From Candidatus Ruminococcus intestinipullorum (GTDB lineage: Bacteria > Bacillota > Clostridia > Lachnospirales > Lachnospiraceae): a stretch of DNA of 64,000 bases. The position numbers and the translations under genes are program-made. The notes beneath the pieces were generated by a model. The model was not told the DNA's origin. It made no database searches and worked only from the letters and a program-made list of their open reading frames with translations. Positions within the stretch are counted from its first letter, which is position 1; each line of letters opens with the position of its first letter. The stretch is from assembly GCA_018883985.1 (NCBI GenBank), contig JAHLFA010000059.1:62001-126000 (forward strand), given 5' to 3'. Of the stretch, positions 40,654 to 50,244 are shown piece after piece.

Positions 40654-41582
40654 AGAAAATTGCAACAAGAGATAGTTACGGTAATGCTTTGGCCGAACTA
40701 GGATTAGAAAATGAAAATGTAGTAGTATTAGATGCAGACTTAGCAGAGGCAACAAAGACAGGTACATTTAAAAAAGCATGCCCAGAGCGTTTCATTGATT
40801 GTGGAATTGCTGAAAGTAATATGATGGGCGTTGCAGCAGGTCTTGCAGCAGCAGGAAAAGTACCATTTGCAAGTTCATTTGCAATGTTTGCAGCAGGTCG
40901 TGCATTTGAGCAGATTAGAAACTCTATCGGTTACCCACATTTGAATGTAAAAATCGGGGCAACACATGCAGGTATTTCTGTAGGTGAGGATGGAGCAACA
41001 CATCAGTGTAATGAAGATATTGCCTTGATGAGAACAATTCCAGGTATGGTAGTAATTAACCCATCTGATGATGTAGAAGCAAGGGCAGCTGTTAGAGCAG
41101 CTTATGAGCATGAAGGTCCAGTATATATGCGTTTCGGACGTTTAGCTGTACCAGTAATTAATGATACACCAGATTATAAGTTTGAACTTGGAAAAGGTGT
41201 AGTATTAAGAGAAGGAAAAGATTTAACAATCGTTGCAACAGGACTTCCAGTAGCAAATTGCTTGGAAGTAGCTGAAAAGTTAGCAGAAGATGGAATTGAT
41301 GCAAAAGTGATTAATATTCATACAATCAAACCATTGGACGAAGAATTGATTATCAAAGCAGCAAAAGAAACTGGAAAAGTTGTTACAGTTGAAGAACATT
41401 CTGTTATTGGTGGACTTGGAAGTGCAGTATGTGATGTATTGGCTGAGAAAGCTCCAACACAGGTTTTAAAAATCGGTGTAAATGATACATTTGGTGAGTC
41501 AGGTCCAGCACTTGAATTGTTGAAGAAGTATGGTTTAGATACAGATGGCATTTATGAAAAAGTAAAAGCATTTGTAAAATAA
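40641..41582 (+). CDS. Transketolase, C-terminal subunit
   Basis: VVVLDADLAEATKTGTFKKACPERFIDCGIAESNMMGVAAGLA. Confidence 0.96.
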   Translation: MSDVKKIATRDSYGNALAELGLENENVVVLDADLAEATKTGTFKKACPERFIDCGIAESNMMGVAAGLAAAGKVPFASSFAMFAAGRAFEQIRNSIGYPHLNVKIGATHAGISVGEDGATHQCNEDIALMRTIPGMVVINPSDDVEARAAVRAAYEHEGPVYMRFGRLAVPVINDTPDYKFELGKGVVLREGKDLTIVATGLPVANCLEVAEKLAEDGIDAKVINIHTIKPLDEELIIKAAKETGKVVTVEEHSVIGGLGSAVCDVLAEKAPTQVLKIGVNDTFGESGPALELLKKYGLDTDGIYEKVKAFVK

Positions 41583-41598
41583 ATATAGAAAAAATAAT

Positions 41599-41639
41599 CT
41601 CCCTAATCTGTAGTTATAGTGACAGGTTAGGGAGTTTTT
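41599..41639 (+). terminator. Rho-independent terminator
   Basis: CTCCCTAA...TTAGGGAG TTTTT. Confidence 0.85.
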
Positions 41640-41678
41640 GTGTTATGATATATAAAAATATAAAGTGGGGGAACAACA

Positions 41679-42143
41679 ATGCTGAAAAAGAAACGACAAA
41701 AATGGGAAAAAGAGTTTTATGAATGTATTCAGGATATTGCAAAGCATCCTGTTGTATTAAGAATGAAATTATATCCACATCATGGGACAACAAACTGTTA
41801 TCAACATTGCTTACATGTAGCCTATTACAATTATATGTGGTGTCGTTTTTTTCATTTAGATGCACGCTCTGCAGCTAGAGGTGGAATGCTTCACGATTTA
41901 TTTTTATATGACTGGCACACACATGCAAGAGAAACGGGCAATCGTTTTCATGGTCTGACACATCCTAAGACAGCCTTAGATCATGCAAAGCGATTATTTC
42001 AATTGAACTCAGCTGAAATAGATGTAATTAGAAGCCATATGTGGCCATTAACTTTATTTAGTATTCCTCATACAAGAGAGGGATGGATTACAACCTTGAC
42101 AGATAAATATTGTGGAGCCTGTGAAACAAGTAAACGTAAATAA
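41679..42143 (+). CDS. HD-domain hydrolase-like protein
   Basis: YQHCLHVAYYNYMWCRF...AARGGMLHDLFLYDWH. Confidence 0.85.
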   Translation: MLKKKRQKWEKEFYECIQDIAKHPVVLRMKLYPHHGTTNCYQHCLHVAYYNYMWCRFFHLDARSAARGGMLHDLFLYDWHTHARETGNRFHGLTHPKTALDHAKRLFQLNSAEIDVIRSHMWPLTLFSIPHTREGWITTLTDKYCGACETSKRK

Positions 42144-42283
42144 ATGAAAAAGATATTTTGTCGAATTTACCTGACACCAACTGATAAAATCGGCCTTTTT
42201 AGTATGCTATTCTCTTAGTCAATCGAGAGCGTATAAAAGATTTCTCGAAAAATTATCAGAATTTTATCAGGAGGTTTTATATC

Positions 42284-43369
42284 ATGGGAAGACAGATACC
42301 AAAAAATGTACGCCAAATAGGAAATGTAAGTGATAGTCCAAAAATTTATGTAGAAGATTATGTAGATACTTTTTTGTTACAAATGTGTGATAAAGCAAAA
42401 GAACAAAGTGTAGGAGCTTTTTTAATTGGGGATGTTGAAAAAACAGAAGGGGAGGATTATGTATATATTTATGGTGCAGTACAGATGCAAGAGTTAAAGC
42501 AGTCTGGAAATGAGTACATTATTGATGAACAAACATGGAAAAGAGCATATGAAGATTGTAAGCAGTATTTTGAAGACGGAGAAATGTTAGGGTGGTTCGT
42601 TACAGGGCCAGGTATCAAGCTAGGAACAGATAAAGCAATGATAAAACTACACAAAAAATCTTTCCCGAAACAAAATACTGTTTTTATTATTAAAGAATCT
42701 GTGGAGAAAGAAGAGGTGTATTTTGTACATAAACTAAACGATTTGATAGAGTTAGGCGGGCATTATACATATTATGAGAAAAATCCGTGTATGCAAAATT
42801 ATATGATTTCTGTGCGTAGAAAAAATGGAGTGTCCCCCTCGGAGAATGTGGAAGATAGAGCTGCAAAGGACTTTCGTAATATGGTACGCAGCAGGGAAAT
42901 GAAAATGCAAAGAAAGAACAATCGGTTCGTCTATGCAGTAAGCTCTATCCTAGTGCTAATAGTAGTTATTATGGGAATAACAACTTTAAATAACTTTGAT
43001 AAGATGAAGTCTGTACAAGATACTTTAAAGTATTTAGCCGATAACTCAAAACAAGAAACGTCCAAGCAAATAGTGGAAACAAATGCAGCTTTAGAGGAGG
43101 GACAAGCAGAGGAACAAATGGAGGTGCCAAAGGAAGAAACACCCACTGAGCCTACACAAAGTTCTGCCACAAATGATACGACAGAACAAGGAGAGGGGAG
43201 TGAAGAATCTTTTGGAGATGGTATCTATGAAGTCCAACAAGGCGATACACTTGCAACGATTAGCCGTAAAGCATATGGAGATGTTTCACATGTAGAGTCT
43301 ATCTGTCAGATGAATGGAATTACAGATGGAAATCTGATTTATGTAGGACAAAAATTGCTATTGCCATAA
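42284..43369 (+). CDS. MPN-like N-terminal domain, TM, C-terminal LysM domain protein
   Basis: C-terminus YEVQQGDTLATISRKAYGDVSHVESICQMNGITDGNLIYVGQKLLLP (LysM); central TM; N-terminal MPN-like pattern without JAMM residues. Confidence 0.75.
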   Translation: MGRQIPKNVRQIGNVSDSPKIYVEDYVDTFLLQMCDKAKEQSVGAFLIGDVEKTEGEDYVYIYGAVQMQELKQSGNEYIIDEQTWKRAYEDCKQYFEDGEMLGWFVTGPGIKLGTDKAMIKLHKKSFPKQNTVFIIKESVEKEEVYFVHKLNDLIELGGHYTYYEKNPCMQNYMISVRRKNGVSPSENVEDRAAKDFRNMVRSREMKMQRKNNRFVYAVSSILVLIVVIMGITTLNNFDKMKSVQDTLKYLADNSKQETSKQIVETNAALEEGQAEEQMEVPKEETPTEPTQSSATNDTTEQGEGSEESFGDGIYEVQQGDTLATISRKAYGDVSHVESICQMNGITDGNLIYVGQKLLLP

Positions 43370-43431
43370 GATAGTGATATAATGTGAGAGATTCATTGAT
43401 AATAAACAAAAGAAAAGACAGGGAGAAGCTT

Positions 43432-44541
43432 ATGAGGCAAATGAAAAAGTGGCTTACATCCTTGCTGCTTGTGGTTATGATGATTATAGGTACATATTTT
43501 TTGTTGCAAACTAGAGAGTATACGTCGGTTAATATGGCAGCGTCCTATAAAAAAGATATTTCAGATACTAATCATTATGCAGCATTTTCAGATGGAATTG
43601 TACGTTACAGTAGAGATGGGGTTGTATATTTAGATAAAAAAAATAAAGAAAAGTGGATTCATCCATGTCAGATACAAAATCCAATTATTGATGTTAATGA
43701 AGAAGCATTTGCCATTGCAGATAGAGGCGGAAATACAATTTTAATTTTCACAAAGGAGGGGGTGAAAGGAGAGGTAGAAACAACACTTCCAATAGAGAAG
43801 ATATCTGTGTCGAATCAAGGAGTTGTAAGTGCCATTTTAAAAAATGAAACAACACCTTTGATGCTTTGCTATGATGCAATGGGAAATATTTTAGTGGAAC
43901 ATCAAGTGAATGCAAATGCGACAGGTTATCCAATAGCTATCGATATAGCACCAAATGGGGAGATGCTCGCTATATCATATCTATCTACAAAAAATGGGGA
44001 ATTAAAATCAAAAATTATTTACTATAGTTTTGGAGAAGCTGGCCAAGACAAGACAGACCATCAGGTATATATAGAAGAGTATGATAATGAGATTGTACCG
44101 AGTGTGTTTTTTATGGACATGTCCACCTCGGTTTCAGTTGGAGAACGGTCATTTACGATTTACGAAGGAATTGAAGAGCCAAAAAAGGTGACAGAAGTTT
44201 CTATAAATCAAGAAATTAGAAGTGAATTTCATACAGATAAATACATAGGATTTGTTTTGATGAATGAAGAAAAATCAGGATATGAGATTCAATTATATAA
44301 TAAAGCAGGAGTCCTAATTATGAAGCGTGCTATTGAGGGAGAGTATAGCAACGTGAAAATGGTTGAGGATGAGATTATTATGTTTGACGGTACAAAAGGA
44401 TGTATTGTTAGTCATACAGGAATCTTGAGATTCAAAGGAGATTGGGGTATGGAAGTACTTGAGGTGATTCCAACCATGGGGATTCACCGATATATTCTAG
44501 TAGGTACGGATGAACTTAGAGTGATTAATCTTACAAATTAG
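43432..44541 (+). CDS. Membrane-anchored DUF5711-like (propeller-like) protein
   Basis: N-terminal TM MKKWLTSLLLVVMMIIGTYFLL then repetitive beta-rich body; family name is a tentative recollection. Confidence 0.55.
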   Translation: MRQMKKWLTSLLLVVMMIIGTYFLLQTREYTSVNMAASYKKDISDTNHYAAFSDGIVRYSRDGVVYLDKKNKEKWIHPCQIQNPIIDVNEEAFAIADRGGNTILIFTKEGVKGEVETTLPIEKISVSNQGVVSAILKNETTPLMLCYDAMGNILVEHQVNANATGYPIAIDIAPNGEMLAISYLSTKNGELKSKIIYYSFGEAGQDKTDHQVYIEEYDNEIVPSVFFMDMSTSVSVGERSFTIYEGIEEPKKVTEVSINQEIRSEFHTDKYIGFVLMNEEKSGYEIQLYNKAGVLIMKRAIEGEYSNVKMVEDEIIMFDGTKGCIVSHTGILRFKGDWGMEVLEVIPTMGIHRYILVGTDELRVINLTN

Positions 44542-44549
44542 GAGAAAAT

Positions 44550-45308
44550 ATGGATAATTGGTTATTAGTGATAGTAGGAGTTATTTTTCTGGTAAGTATT
44601 GTTGTTGGGTATATACGAGGATTATTAAAAATTGTAATTTCATTAGTTTCAACAATACTCACAATAGTGTTGGTTATGTTTTTGCATCCATATGTGGGGG
44701 ATGCATTGGTAAAATGGACTCCTTTAGATGAAATGATTGAAGAAAAGTGTATAGAAGTATTTATGCAAGATATTCCAGCAGATATTACAGAAAATGTTAC
44801 AGAGAATATTTTGCAAGGAGAGGATATACAGAAGGTATTAGATTTGATTGGGAATATTCCTAAGGATATTCAAATTCAGAAAATTGAGAATGCAAAGATT
44901 CCACAGTTTTTAAAGGAAATACTTCTAGAGAACAATAATAATGCAATATATCAGGAACTAGGGGTGAATACATTTCCAGAATATGTTGCTTCATATATAT
45001 CTAGGATGATCATCAACTTAATTGCGTTTGTAGGAACGTTTATTTTAGTATTTATATTAGTGAGAGCGTTTATGGCAGTATTGGATATTTTAGGAGAACT
45101 GCCTGTTCTTGGAACTTTAAATCACTTAGGGGGAGCAGTTGCAGGCTTAGTAGTTGCAACATTAATTGTATGGATTTTATTTTTGATTATAACAATATCA
45201 TACTCTACAGAAATAGGGGCGACTTGCTTTGAGATGATTGAAAAGAGTTCAATTTTGAGCTTTTTATATGATAAAAACATTTTAATTAAGTATATTTTAT
45301 CTTTTTAA
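44550..45308 (+). CDS. CvpA-family membrane protein
   Basis: MDNWLLVIVGVIFLVSIVVGYIRGLLKIVISLVSTILTIVLVMFLHPYV; LNHLGGAVAGLV. Confidence 0.85.
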   Translation: MDNWLLVIVGVIFLVSIVVGYIRGLLKIVISLVSTILTIVLVMFLHPYVGDALVKWTPLDEMIEEKCIEVFMQDIPADITENVTENILQGEDIQKVLDLIGNIPKDIQIQKIENAKIPQFLKEILLENNNNAIYQELGVNTFPEYVASYISRMIINLIAFVGTFILVFILVRAFMAVLDILGELPVLGTLNHLGGAVAGLVVATLIVWILFLIITISYSTEIGATCFEMIEKSSILSFLYDKNILIKYILSF

Positions 45309-45410
45309 AAAAATGGGGAATAGATTTTCAAAAACTACACAAAATATATTGACAAATATAGTAGATTATGGTATTTTATAAGAGCTGTAGCAAAAGTGCT
45401 CAGTTCTTAT

Positions 45411-45483
45411 GGGGGATTAGCTCAGTTGGGAGAGCGCCTGCCTTGCAAGCAGGAGGTCACGAGTTCGAATCTCGTATTCTCCA
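45411..45483 (+). tRNA. tRNA-Ala (TGC)
   Basis: GGGGGATTAGCTCAGTTGGGAGAGCGCCTGCCTTGCAAGCAGG...GTTCGAATC...CCA. Confidence 0.95.
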
Positions 45484-45521
45484 TTCATCCCAGTATATTT
45501 ACTGGGTCAATTTTATAATAT

Positions 45522-45594
45522 TCCTCCTTAGCTCAGTCGGTAGAGCACTCGGCTGTTAACCGAGTTGTCGTTGGTTCAAGTCCAACAGGGGGAG
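45522..45594 (+). tRNA. tRNA-Asn (GTT)
   Basis: TCCTCCTTAGCTCAGTCGGTAGAGCACTCGGCTGTTAACCGAG...GGTTCAAGTCC...AGGGGGAG. Confidence 0.95.
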
Positions 45595-45599
45595 CTTTT

Positions 45600-45632
45600 A
45601 AAACCCGTAAACTTAACGTTTACGGGTTTTTT
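45600..45632 (+). terminator. Terminator after tRNA pair
   Basis: AAACCCGTAAAC..GTTTACGGGTTTTTT. Confidence 0.85.
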
Positions 45633-45664
45633 GTAATATCTATAAGAATAAATAAGGGAAATGG

Positions 45665-45868
45665 TTAATCCCAATTTATATCATCATGTGAAACTGTTTC
45701 TGGGTCTTCCATAGCTTCGTCAAGTTCTTTCTTTTCTGCTGGTGTCAGTTTTGTAAAATCTGGATCCCATGCAAGAACTAATTTTCTTACAAGTTCCAAT
45801 GCTAAATTCTGGTCGTTTTCTGGTAAAATCTCCATCAGGTCAATCATTTCTTTTATTGCTGCACTCAT
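45665..45868 (-). CDS. Putative antitoxin of RelE-type TA pair (67 aa, acidic)
   Basis: Small acidic protein directly downstream of RelE-like toxin on the same strand. Confidence 0.65.
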   Translation of the reverse strand: MSAAIKEMIDLMEILPENDQNLALELVRKLVLAWDPDFTKLTPAEKKELDEAMEDPETVSHDDINWD

Positions 45869-45897
45869 GCTATCACCTCTTTCTTTTTGAGAAGGTA

Positions 45898-46161
45898 TTA
45901 TTTATATATATCCCCTCTTGAATCCACATTGATTATATATAATATCTCTAATTCCCCATTTGGGAGATAAGTATATATTATTCTGTATTTCCCCACTCTT
46001 AGGCGTTTTCGCCCATCTGTAAATCCTTGCAGTAACTTTATATCTCCCTTTGGTGGTTGTTCCGTCAATCCTTCAATAGCTTTCTTGATACGTTGTTTTG
46101 TTGGTCTGTCTAAGCCATTTATATACTTAGCGGCTTTTTTGCTGTACTCTATTTTTACCAC
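45898..46161 (-). CDS. RelE/ParE-family toxin
   Basis: VKIEYSKKAAKYINGLDRPTKQRIKKAIEGL...LQGFTDGRKRLRVGKYRIIYTY.....ILYIINVDSRGDIYK. Confidence 0.88.
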   Translation of the reverse strand: MVKIEYSKKAAKYINGLDRPTKQRIKKAIEGLTEQPPKGDIKLLQGFTDGRKRLRVGKYRIIYTYLPNGELEILYIINVDSRGDIYK

Positions 46162-46516
46162 TTTTCCCTCCTTTCCCCATATAAGGGTATTGTCCTATGT
46201 TTTCTATACAGTGTTTATAGTGTGACATGAATGTATTATACATTGTTTTTACAGAAATCAATTGTTTTCATTTTCTACATAAAATTTATAAATAAATATG
46301 GTAACTTTCCTTTTTATTATTTATTAGTATATATTATTAACTACTCATTTTCAAGTGAATTACATTATAAATAACGTATAAACTTTTGGTTTTTTGCTTT
46401 ATATTTAGTTCAATAGATAGCGTTTAAGCAACAAATACTAAATTTTTAAAAAAATAAGATTAATCTAATATAAATTAAATAAAAATAGATAATAATCTGT
46501 TTGGGTCAGTTTTCTG

Positions 46517-46569
46517 TTCTAACCACTTTTCTAACCAATAATTGAAAAGAATGGTTAGAAAGGTTAGAA
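46517..46569. repeat. Inverted/direct repeat cluster of GGTTAGAA
   Basis: TTCTAACCACTTTTCTAACCA ... TGGTTAGAAAGGTTAGAA. Confidence 0.6.
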
Positions 46570-46600
46570 TGTGGGTAGAATAATTAGGGATGAGATAAAG

Positions 46601-46735
46601 ATGGTTTTTAAGCGGAGTTACGTTGAACAATGTAATGATGGGTATTTCCGTATGCTGAAATGTAAAACTGGCCAATATATTTTATCGACTGGAATTGATC
46701 GAAGCATACGGAACTGGGATGCGGAAAATAAATGA
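46601..46735 (+). pseudogene. Possible remnant of a WD40-repeat protein (44 codons)
   Basis: CKTGQYILSTGIDRSIRNWDAENK resembles one WD40 blade; no continuation. Confidence 0.35.
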
Positions 46736-47015
46736 GTCAGCGGTATTATCACATGATTCCACTGCATTATCCAACAAGTTACAGAACAGGGCGGTGATTT
46801 CAGGGTAATTAAGCCCTTTTAGTACATTTTTTCGTATATCTACTTTAAAGAGAATATGCTTGTTATGGCATGTTTTTGTGTAATGAAACAAGATAGAGTT
46901 TAACATGTCATTATCACAGATTCGAATGGAGGGCTGTAGTCCAGAAGAATTTAAAAGTTTATCCAAATACTGTTGAAAATTAAAAAAACAGTGGGAAACA
47001 ATCGTTTCAACAATA
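46682..47015 (-). pseudogene. Degraded GHKL sensor histidine kinase remnant
   Basis: LNSSGLQPSIRICDNDMLNSILFHYT...LNYPEITALFCNLLDNAVESC retains the N-box; lacks TM sensor and G-boxes; directly downstream of LytTR regulator. Confidence 0.75.
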
Positions 47016-47723
47016 TTACCTCTTACTTTCTAGATATAACAAAAAAGTATTTCTAAAGTGTGTATATTTTCGGCGTGCTAGATACGCTTTATGTTGGTTA
47101 TTTTGGATGTAGATTAATGAATGGTCAAAACTTGAGATATGTTCTAAATTTACGATAAAACTCCTATGTGACTGAAAAAAGCAAGGCATAGGAAGATGGT
47201 TTAGCCAATAATTAATATTGTGAATAGATATATAATCAGCAGCAACTGTATGAACAATGGTTCTACGAGCATCTGCTTCAATAAAAAGAATGTCTGAAGA
47301 TAGAACAATAAAGATACCATCTTTTGTTTCGATGGAAATTTTGGTTATTGTGCTGTTATATAAAGAAAGAGCATCTTTCATATTTTTAAAAATACGCTGT
47401 TTTTCTAAAGGTTTTGTTAAATAGCGAAATACGTGAAAACGCATTGCTTCATCCAAATATTGATAATGTGAAGTTATTATAAAAATAATGGTATTTTTAT
47501 TTTTTTGTTTCAGCTTATTTCCTATATCTATTCCATTTTCTTCTGGTAATTCTATATCTAGAAAAACAATGTCTTTGCTTTTAGGGTCTTTTAGCAAGTC
47601 TTCTCCATTGTTATAAATGATAATTTCTGGGGGATTAATTGAATTATTTTCAAAAAAAGAAACCAATATACTTTTTAGATGAAGGGAAAATTTTGTATCA
47701 TCGTCACAAATAAATATATGCAT
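47016..47723 (-). CDS. LytTR/AgrA-type response regulator
   Basis: IFICDDD..., IVFLDIELPEENGIDIG, C-terminal FFQSHRSFIVNLEHISSFD typical of LytTR. Confidence 0.92.
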   Translation of the reverse strand: MHIFICDDDTKFSLHLKSILVSFFENNSINPPEIIIYNNGEDLLKDPKSKDIVFLDIELPEENGIDIGNKLKQKNKNTIIFIITSHYQYLDEAMRFHVFRYLTKPLEKQRIFKNMKDALSLYNSTITKISIETKDGIFIVLSSDILFIEADARRTIVHTVAADYISIHNINYWLNHLPMPCFFQSHRSFIVNLEHISSFDHSLIYIQNNQHKAYLARRKYTHFRNTFLLYLESKR

Positions 47724-47934
47724 AAGTGCCTCCTTTTAGTATATTTTTATTTATTGTATCATAAAAAGTTTTCATATGGTAGTTAAAATAATAAAAGTGC
47801 TTTTATTGATTATAAGTACCCCAAGAAAGACCAAAAAAGCATGAAATATGTCATTTCAAGTAAAAATAATTGAATTTATTAATTAGTTAGATATACTGGA
47901 ATCAAATACTAAAATAAACAGGGGGAGGGTTGGT

Positions 47935-48576
47935 ATGAGACGAGTACTAAGTGGAGTATTAATATTATTTTCAATTATAGGAGTGTGTGCTTGCAGTCAA
48001 GCAAATGAGGAGCAAGGCGAACAAGTAGTAAACGTGACAGAAGAGATTGATCAGATGAAGGAGCATGCCGTTGATAAGGACAAATCTGTTTCAGTAGCTA
48101 CATATGTGGATGACAATGACGAACTCGCAGGTTATGTTGATATAAAAGTTATAGATACATATGTAGAAACAGAGAAAATTGAAAAAGCATCTTTAGATTT
48201 TCTAAAAAATCATATAGGGATGTTTATAGATGATGCAGGAATGCTATTAGATGGTTATTCCTTTGTCGGAGTGAAATTGAATATTAATTCAGAAGAGGAT
48301 TTAAATATAAATACAGCAGGTTTTACTCTTAAGGGTACCAACAACGATGAAATTTTTGGTGCAGGGTGTTTTTATCAAGATGGTCAACGAATAAGTGATG
48401 ATGTCCATCAAGGCGGTGTTGCGAAGTTACAAAAAGGGACAACAGAAATTACAGTTGGTTTTTTTGCAGATGAAAATTTGATGAAGTGTGAGGAAATCTT
48501 CTTGATACCAACAGTGTTCGCAACTGAGGAGAGTCAGGATAATTATATAGAAATAACGATTCAAAAGGGGAATTAA
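47935..48576 (+). CDS. Lipoprotein associated with ABC exporter
   Basis: Lipobox IIGVCACSQ. Confidence 0.7.
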   Translation: MRRVLSGVLILFSIIGVCACSQANEEQGEQVVNVTEEIDQMKEHAVDKDKSVSVATYVDDNDELAGYVDIKVIDTYVETEKIEKASLDFLKNHIGMFIDDAGMLLDGYSFVGVKLNINSEEDLNINTAGFTLKGTNNDEIFGAGCFYQDGQRISDDVHQGGVAKLQKGTTEITVGFFADENLMKCEEIFLIPTVFATEESQDNYIEITIQKGN

Positions 48577-48581
48577 AAAAT

Positions 48582-49424
48582 ATGAAAAACCTTTTAAAAG
48601 TAGAGTGTAAGAGGGTGTTTTCCAGTAAGGTATTTTATTTCTGTTTAGGGATAGGAGCAATACTATGTATATGGCTTTTAGGAATACAAGTTTTGGAAGT
48701 AAGAACATTTAATCAATTGATTCAAGAGTATGGAACAGAAAAGGTGGGATTATATTATCCGCGTTCTTTGTATAATTCGTTCATTGGACTTGATTATGCA
48801 TATTTACCATCAACCATATTATATACGATTTTTCCGCTCTTGGTAACATTACCACATGCTATGAGCTATTATCGTGATAAAAGGAGTGGGTATATAAAAA
48901 ATATATTAATAAAAGCGGATAAACGAGATTACTATGTAGCAAAATACCTTTCTGTTTTCCTGAGTGGTTTTATAGTTACAAGTATTATCTTGTTTTTTAG
49001 TTTATGGATTTCAGCAATATGTTTTCCAGCAATATTACCAGAAGTAACAACATCAACATATCTTCCAGCTAGTGCTATGGCAATGTATGTAGAATTATAT
49101 TATACACATCCTTTGGTTTATACAGTTGTTTATATTTTTATTGATGCAGTTTTTTATGGAATTATAGCAACTATAGCACTTTTGATAAGCTCTTATGCAG
49201 ACAATATATTATACGTGTTTGCAGGAGGAATGATTTTATATTTGATTACCGATTATATCACAGGCTTGGTGAATAAACGTGAATTTAGTCCTTTTAATTT
49301 TTTGAGACCAACACAAATCTCTTGTAATGCAAAGATAAGTATCATTGTAGCAGAGTTGATATTGCTAATAGTTCTAGTTGCCGTATCTTTTTTAAAAAAA
49401 GAAAGGGAAAAGGATGTATTTTAA
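48582..49424 (+). CDS. ABC transporter permease
   Basis: Six hydrophobic segments; YYRDKRSGYIKNILIKADKRDYYVAKYLS. Confidence 0.8.
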   Translation: MKNLLKVECKRVFSSKVFYFCLGIGAILCIWLLGIQVLEVRTFNQLIQEYGTEKVGLYYPRSLYNSFIGLDYAYLPSTILYTIFPLLVTLPHAMSYYRDKRSGYIKNILIKADKRDYYVAKYLSVFLSGFIVTSIILFFSLWISAICFPAILPEVTTSTYLPASAMAMYVELYYTHPLVYTVVYIFIDAVFYGIIATIALLISSYADNILYVFAGGMILYLITDYITGLVNKREFSPFNFLRPTQISCNAKISIIVAELILLIVLVAVSFLKKEREKDVF

Positions 49425-50241
49425 GTATGATTTAAAAATTGGATTCAGGAAAAATATCATGAGTCTATTTATTATCGCAGCTATCGTTTTTACAGCGGCA
49501 TTAGCATTTCATATTCAGATTTTAGATGAAAAAAGTGCGGAATTAATTTTGCCACGAAACTTAAATAGTATGGATTATTTTTTGCACGTATTTGAGGGAA
49601 TGAGACCGTACAGCCGAGTTTCTGATGAGAGATTTCAGCTCCCTATTACATGGTTTTTGATGAATGTGATTTTGTTTTATTTCACAGGGAAATATCCGTA
49701 TTCAGAAATATATAACAATCATGGAGCAAATGTGTTGGTAAGAGGTGGATCAAGGGAGAAGTGGTTTATATCAAAGTGGATGTGGTGCATTGTATGTGTA
49801 ACCTTATATTATTTTGTAGCATATGTAGTTTTGTTACTATTTTGTCTTATGGTAAACGTGACAATTAGCTTTGATATACAACCAATAGCTTATCAAAATC
49901 TATTATCTCCAGTGATGGAAATTACACAAGTTGATGTTATAAAAGTAATGATTTTACCACTCATTTCTTCTATGGCAGCTGTATCTGTTCAGCTCGTGAT
50001 TTCGTTGGTAACTTCAGATTTTACAGGGTTTATGTTTATGGCAGTTTTATATATTTCATCAGCATATTATTTTACCCCATTGTTAATAGGTAATTTTTCC
50101 ATGCTGGCACGAAGTGCCTTTTTTTATATAGGTGGAATTCCTATTATGCAAGCGATAATTTCTTCGATTGTAATAAGCATTTTATCATTAATAGCTGGTA
50201 TATATTTTTTCCGTAGACAGGATATTATGGAAAGGAGATAA
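49414..50241 (+). CDS. ABC transporter permease
   Basis: Six hydrophobic segments; NNHGANVLVRGGSREKWFISKWMW. Confidence 0.8.
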   Translation: MYFKYDLKIGFRKNIMSLFIIAAIVFTAALAFHIQILDEKSAELILPRNLNSMDYFLHVFEGMRPYSRVSDERFQLPITWFLMNVILFYFTGKYPYSEIYNNHGANVLVRGGSREKWFISKWMWCIVCVTLYYFVAYVVLLLFCLMVNVTISFDIQPIAYQNLLSPVMEITQVDVIKVMILPLISSMAAVSVQLVISLVTSDFTGFMFMAVLYISSAYYFTPLLIGNFSMLARSAFFYIGGIPIMQAIISSIVISILSLIAGIYFFRRQDIMERR

Positions 50242-50244
50242 GAG

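Noticed and set aside
45368-45559. 63-aa plus-strand ORF
   Set aside because: Runs through tRNA-Ala and into tRNA-Asn; not coding
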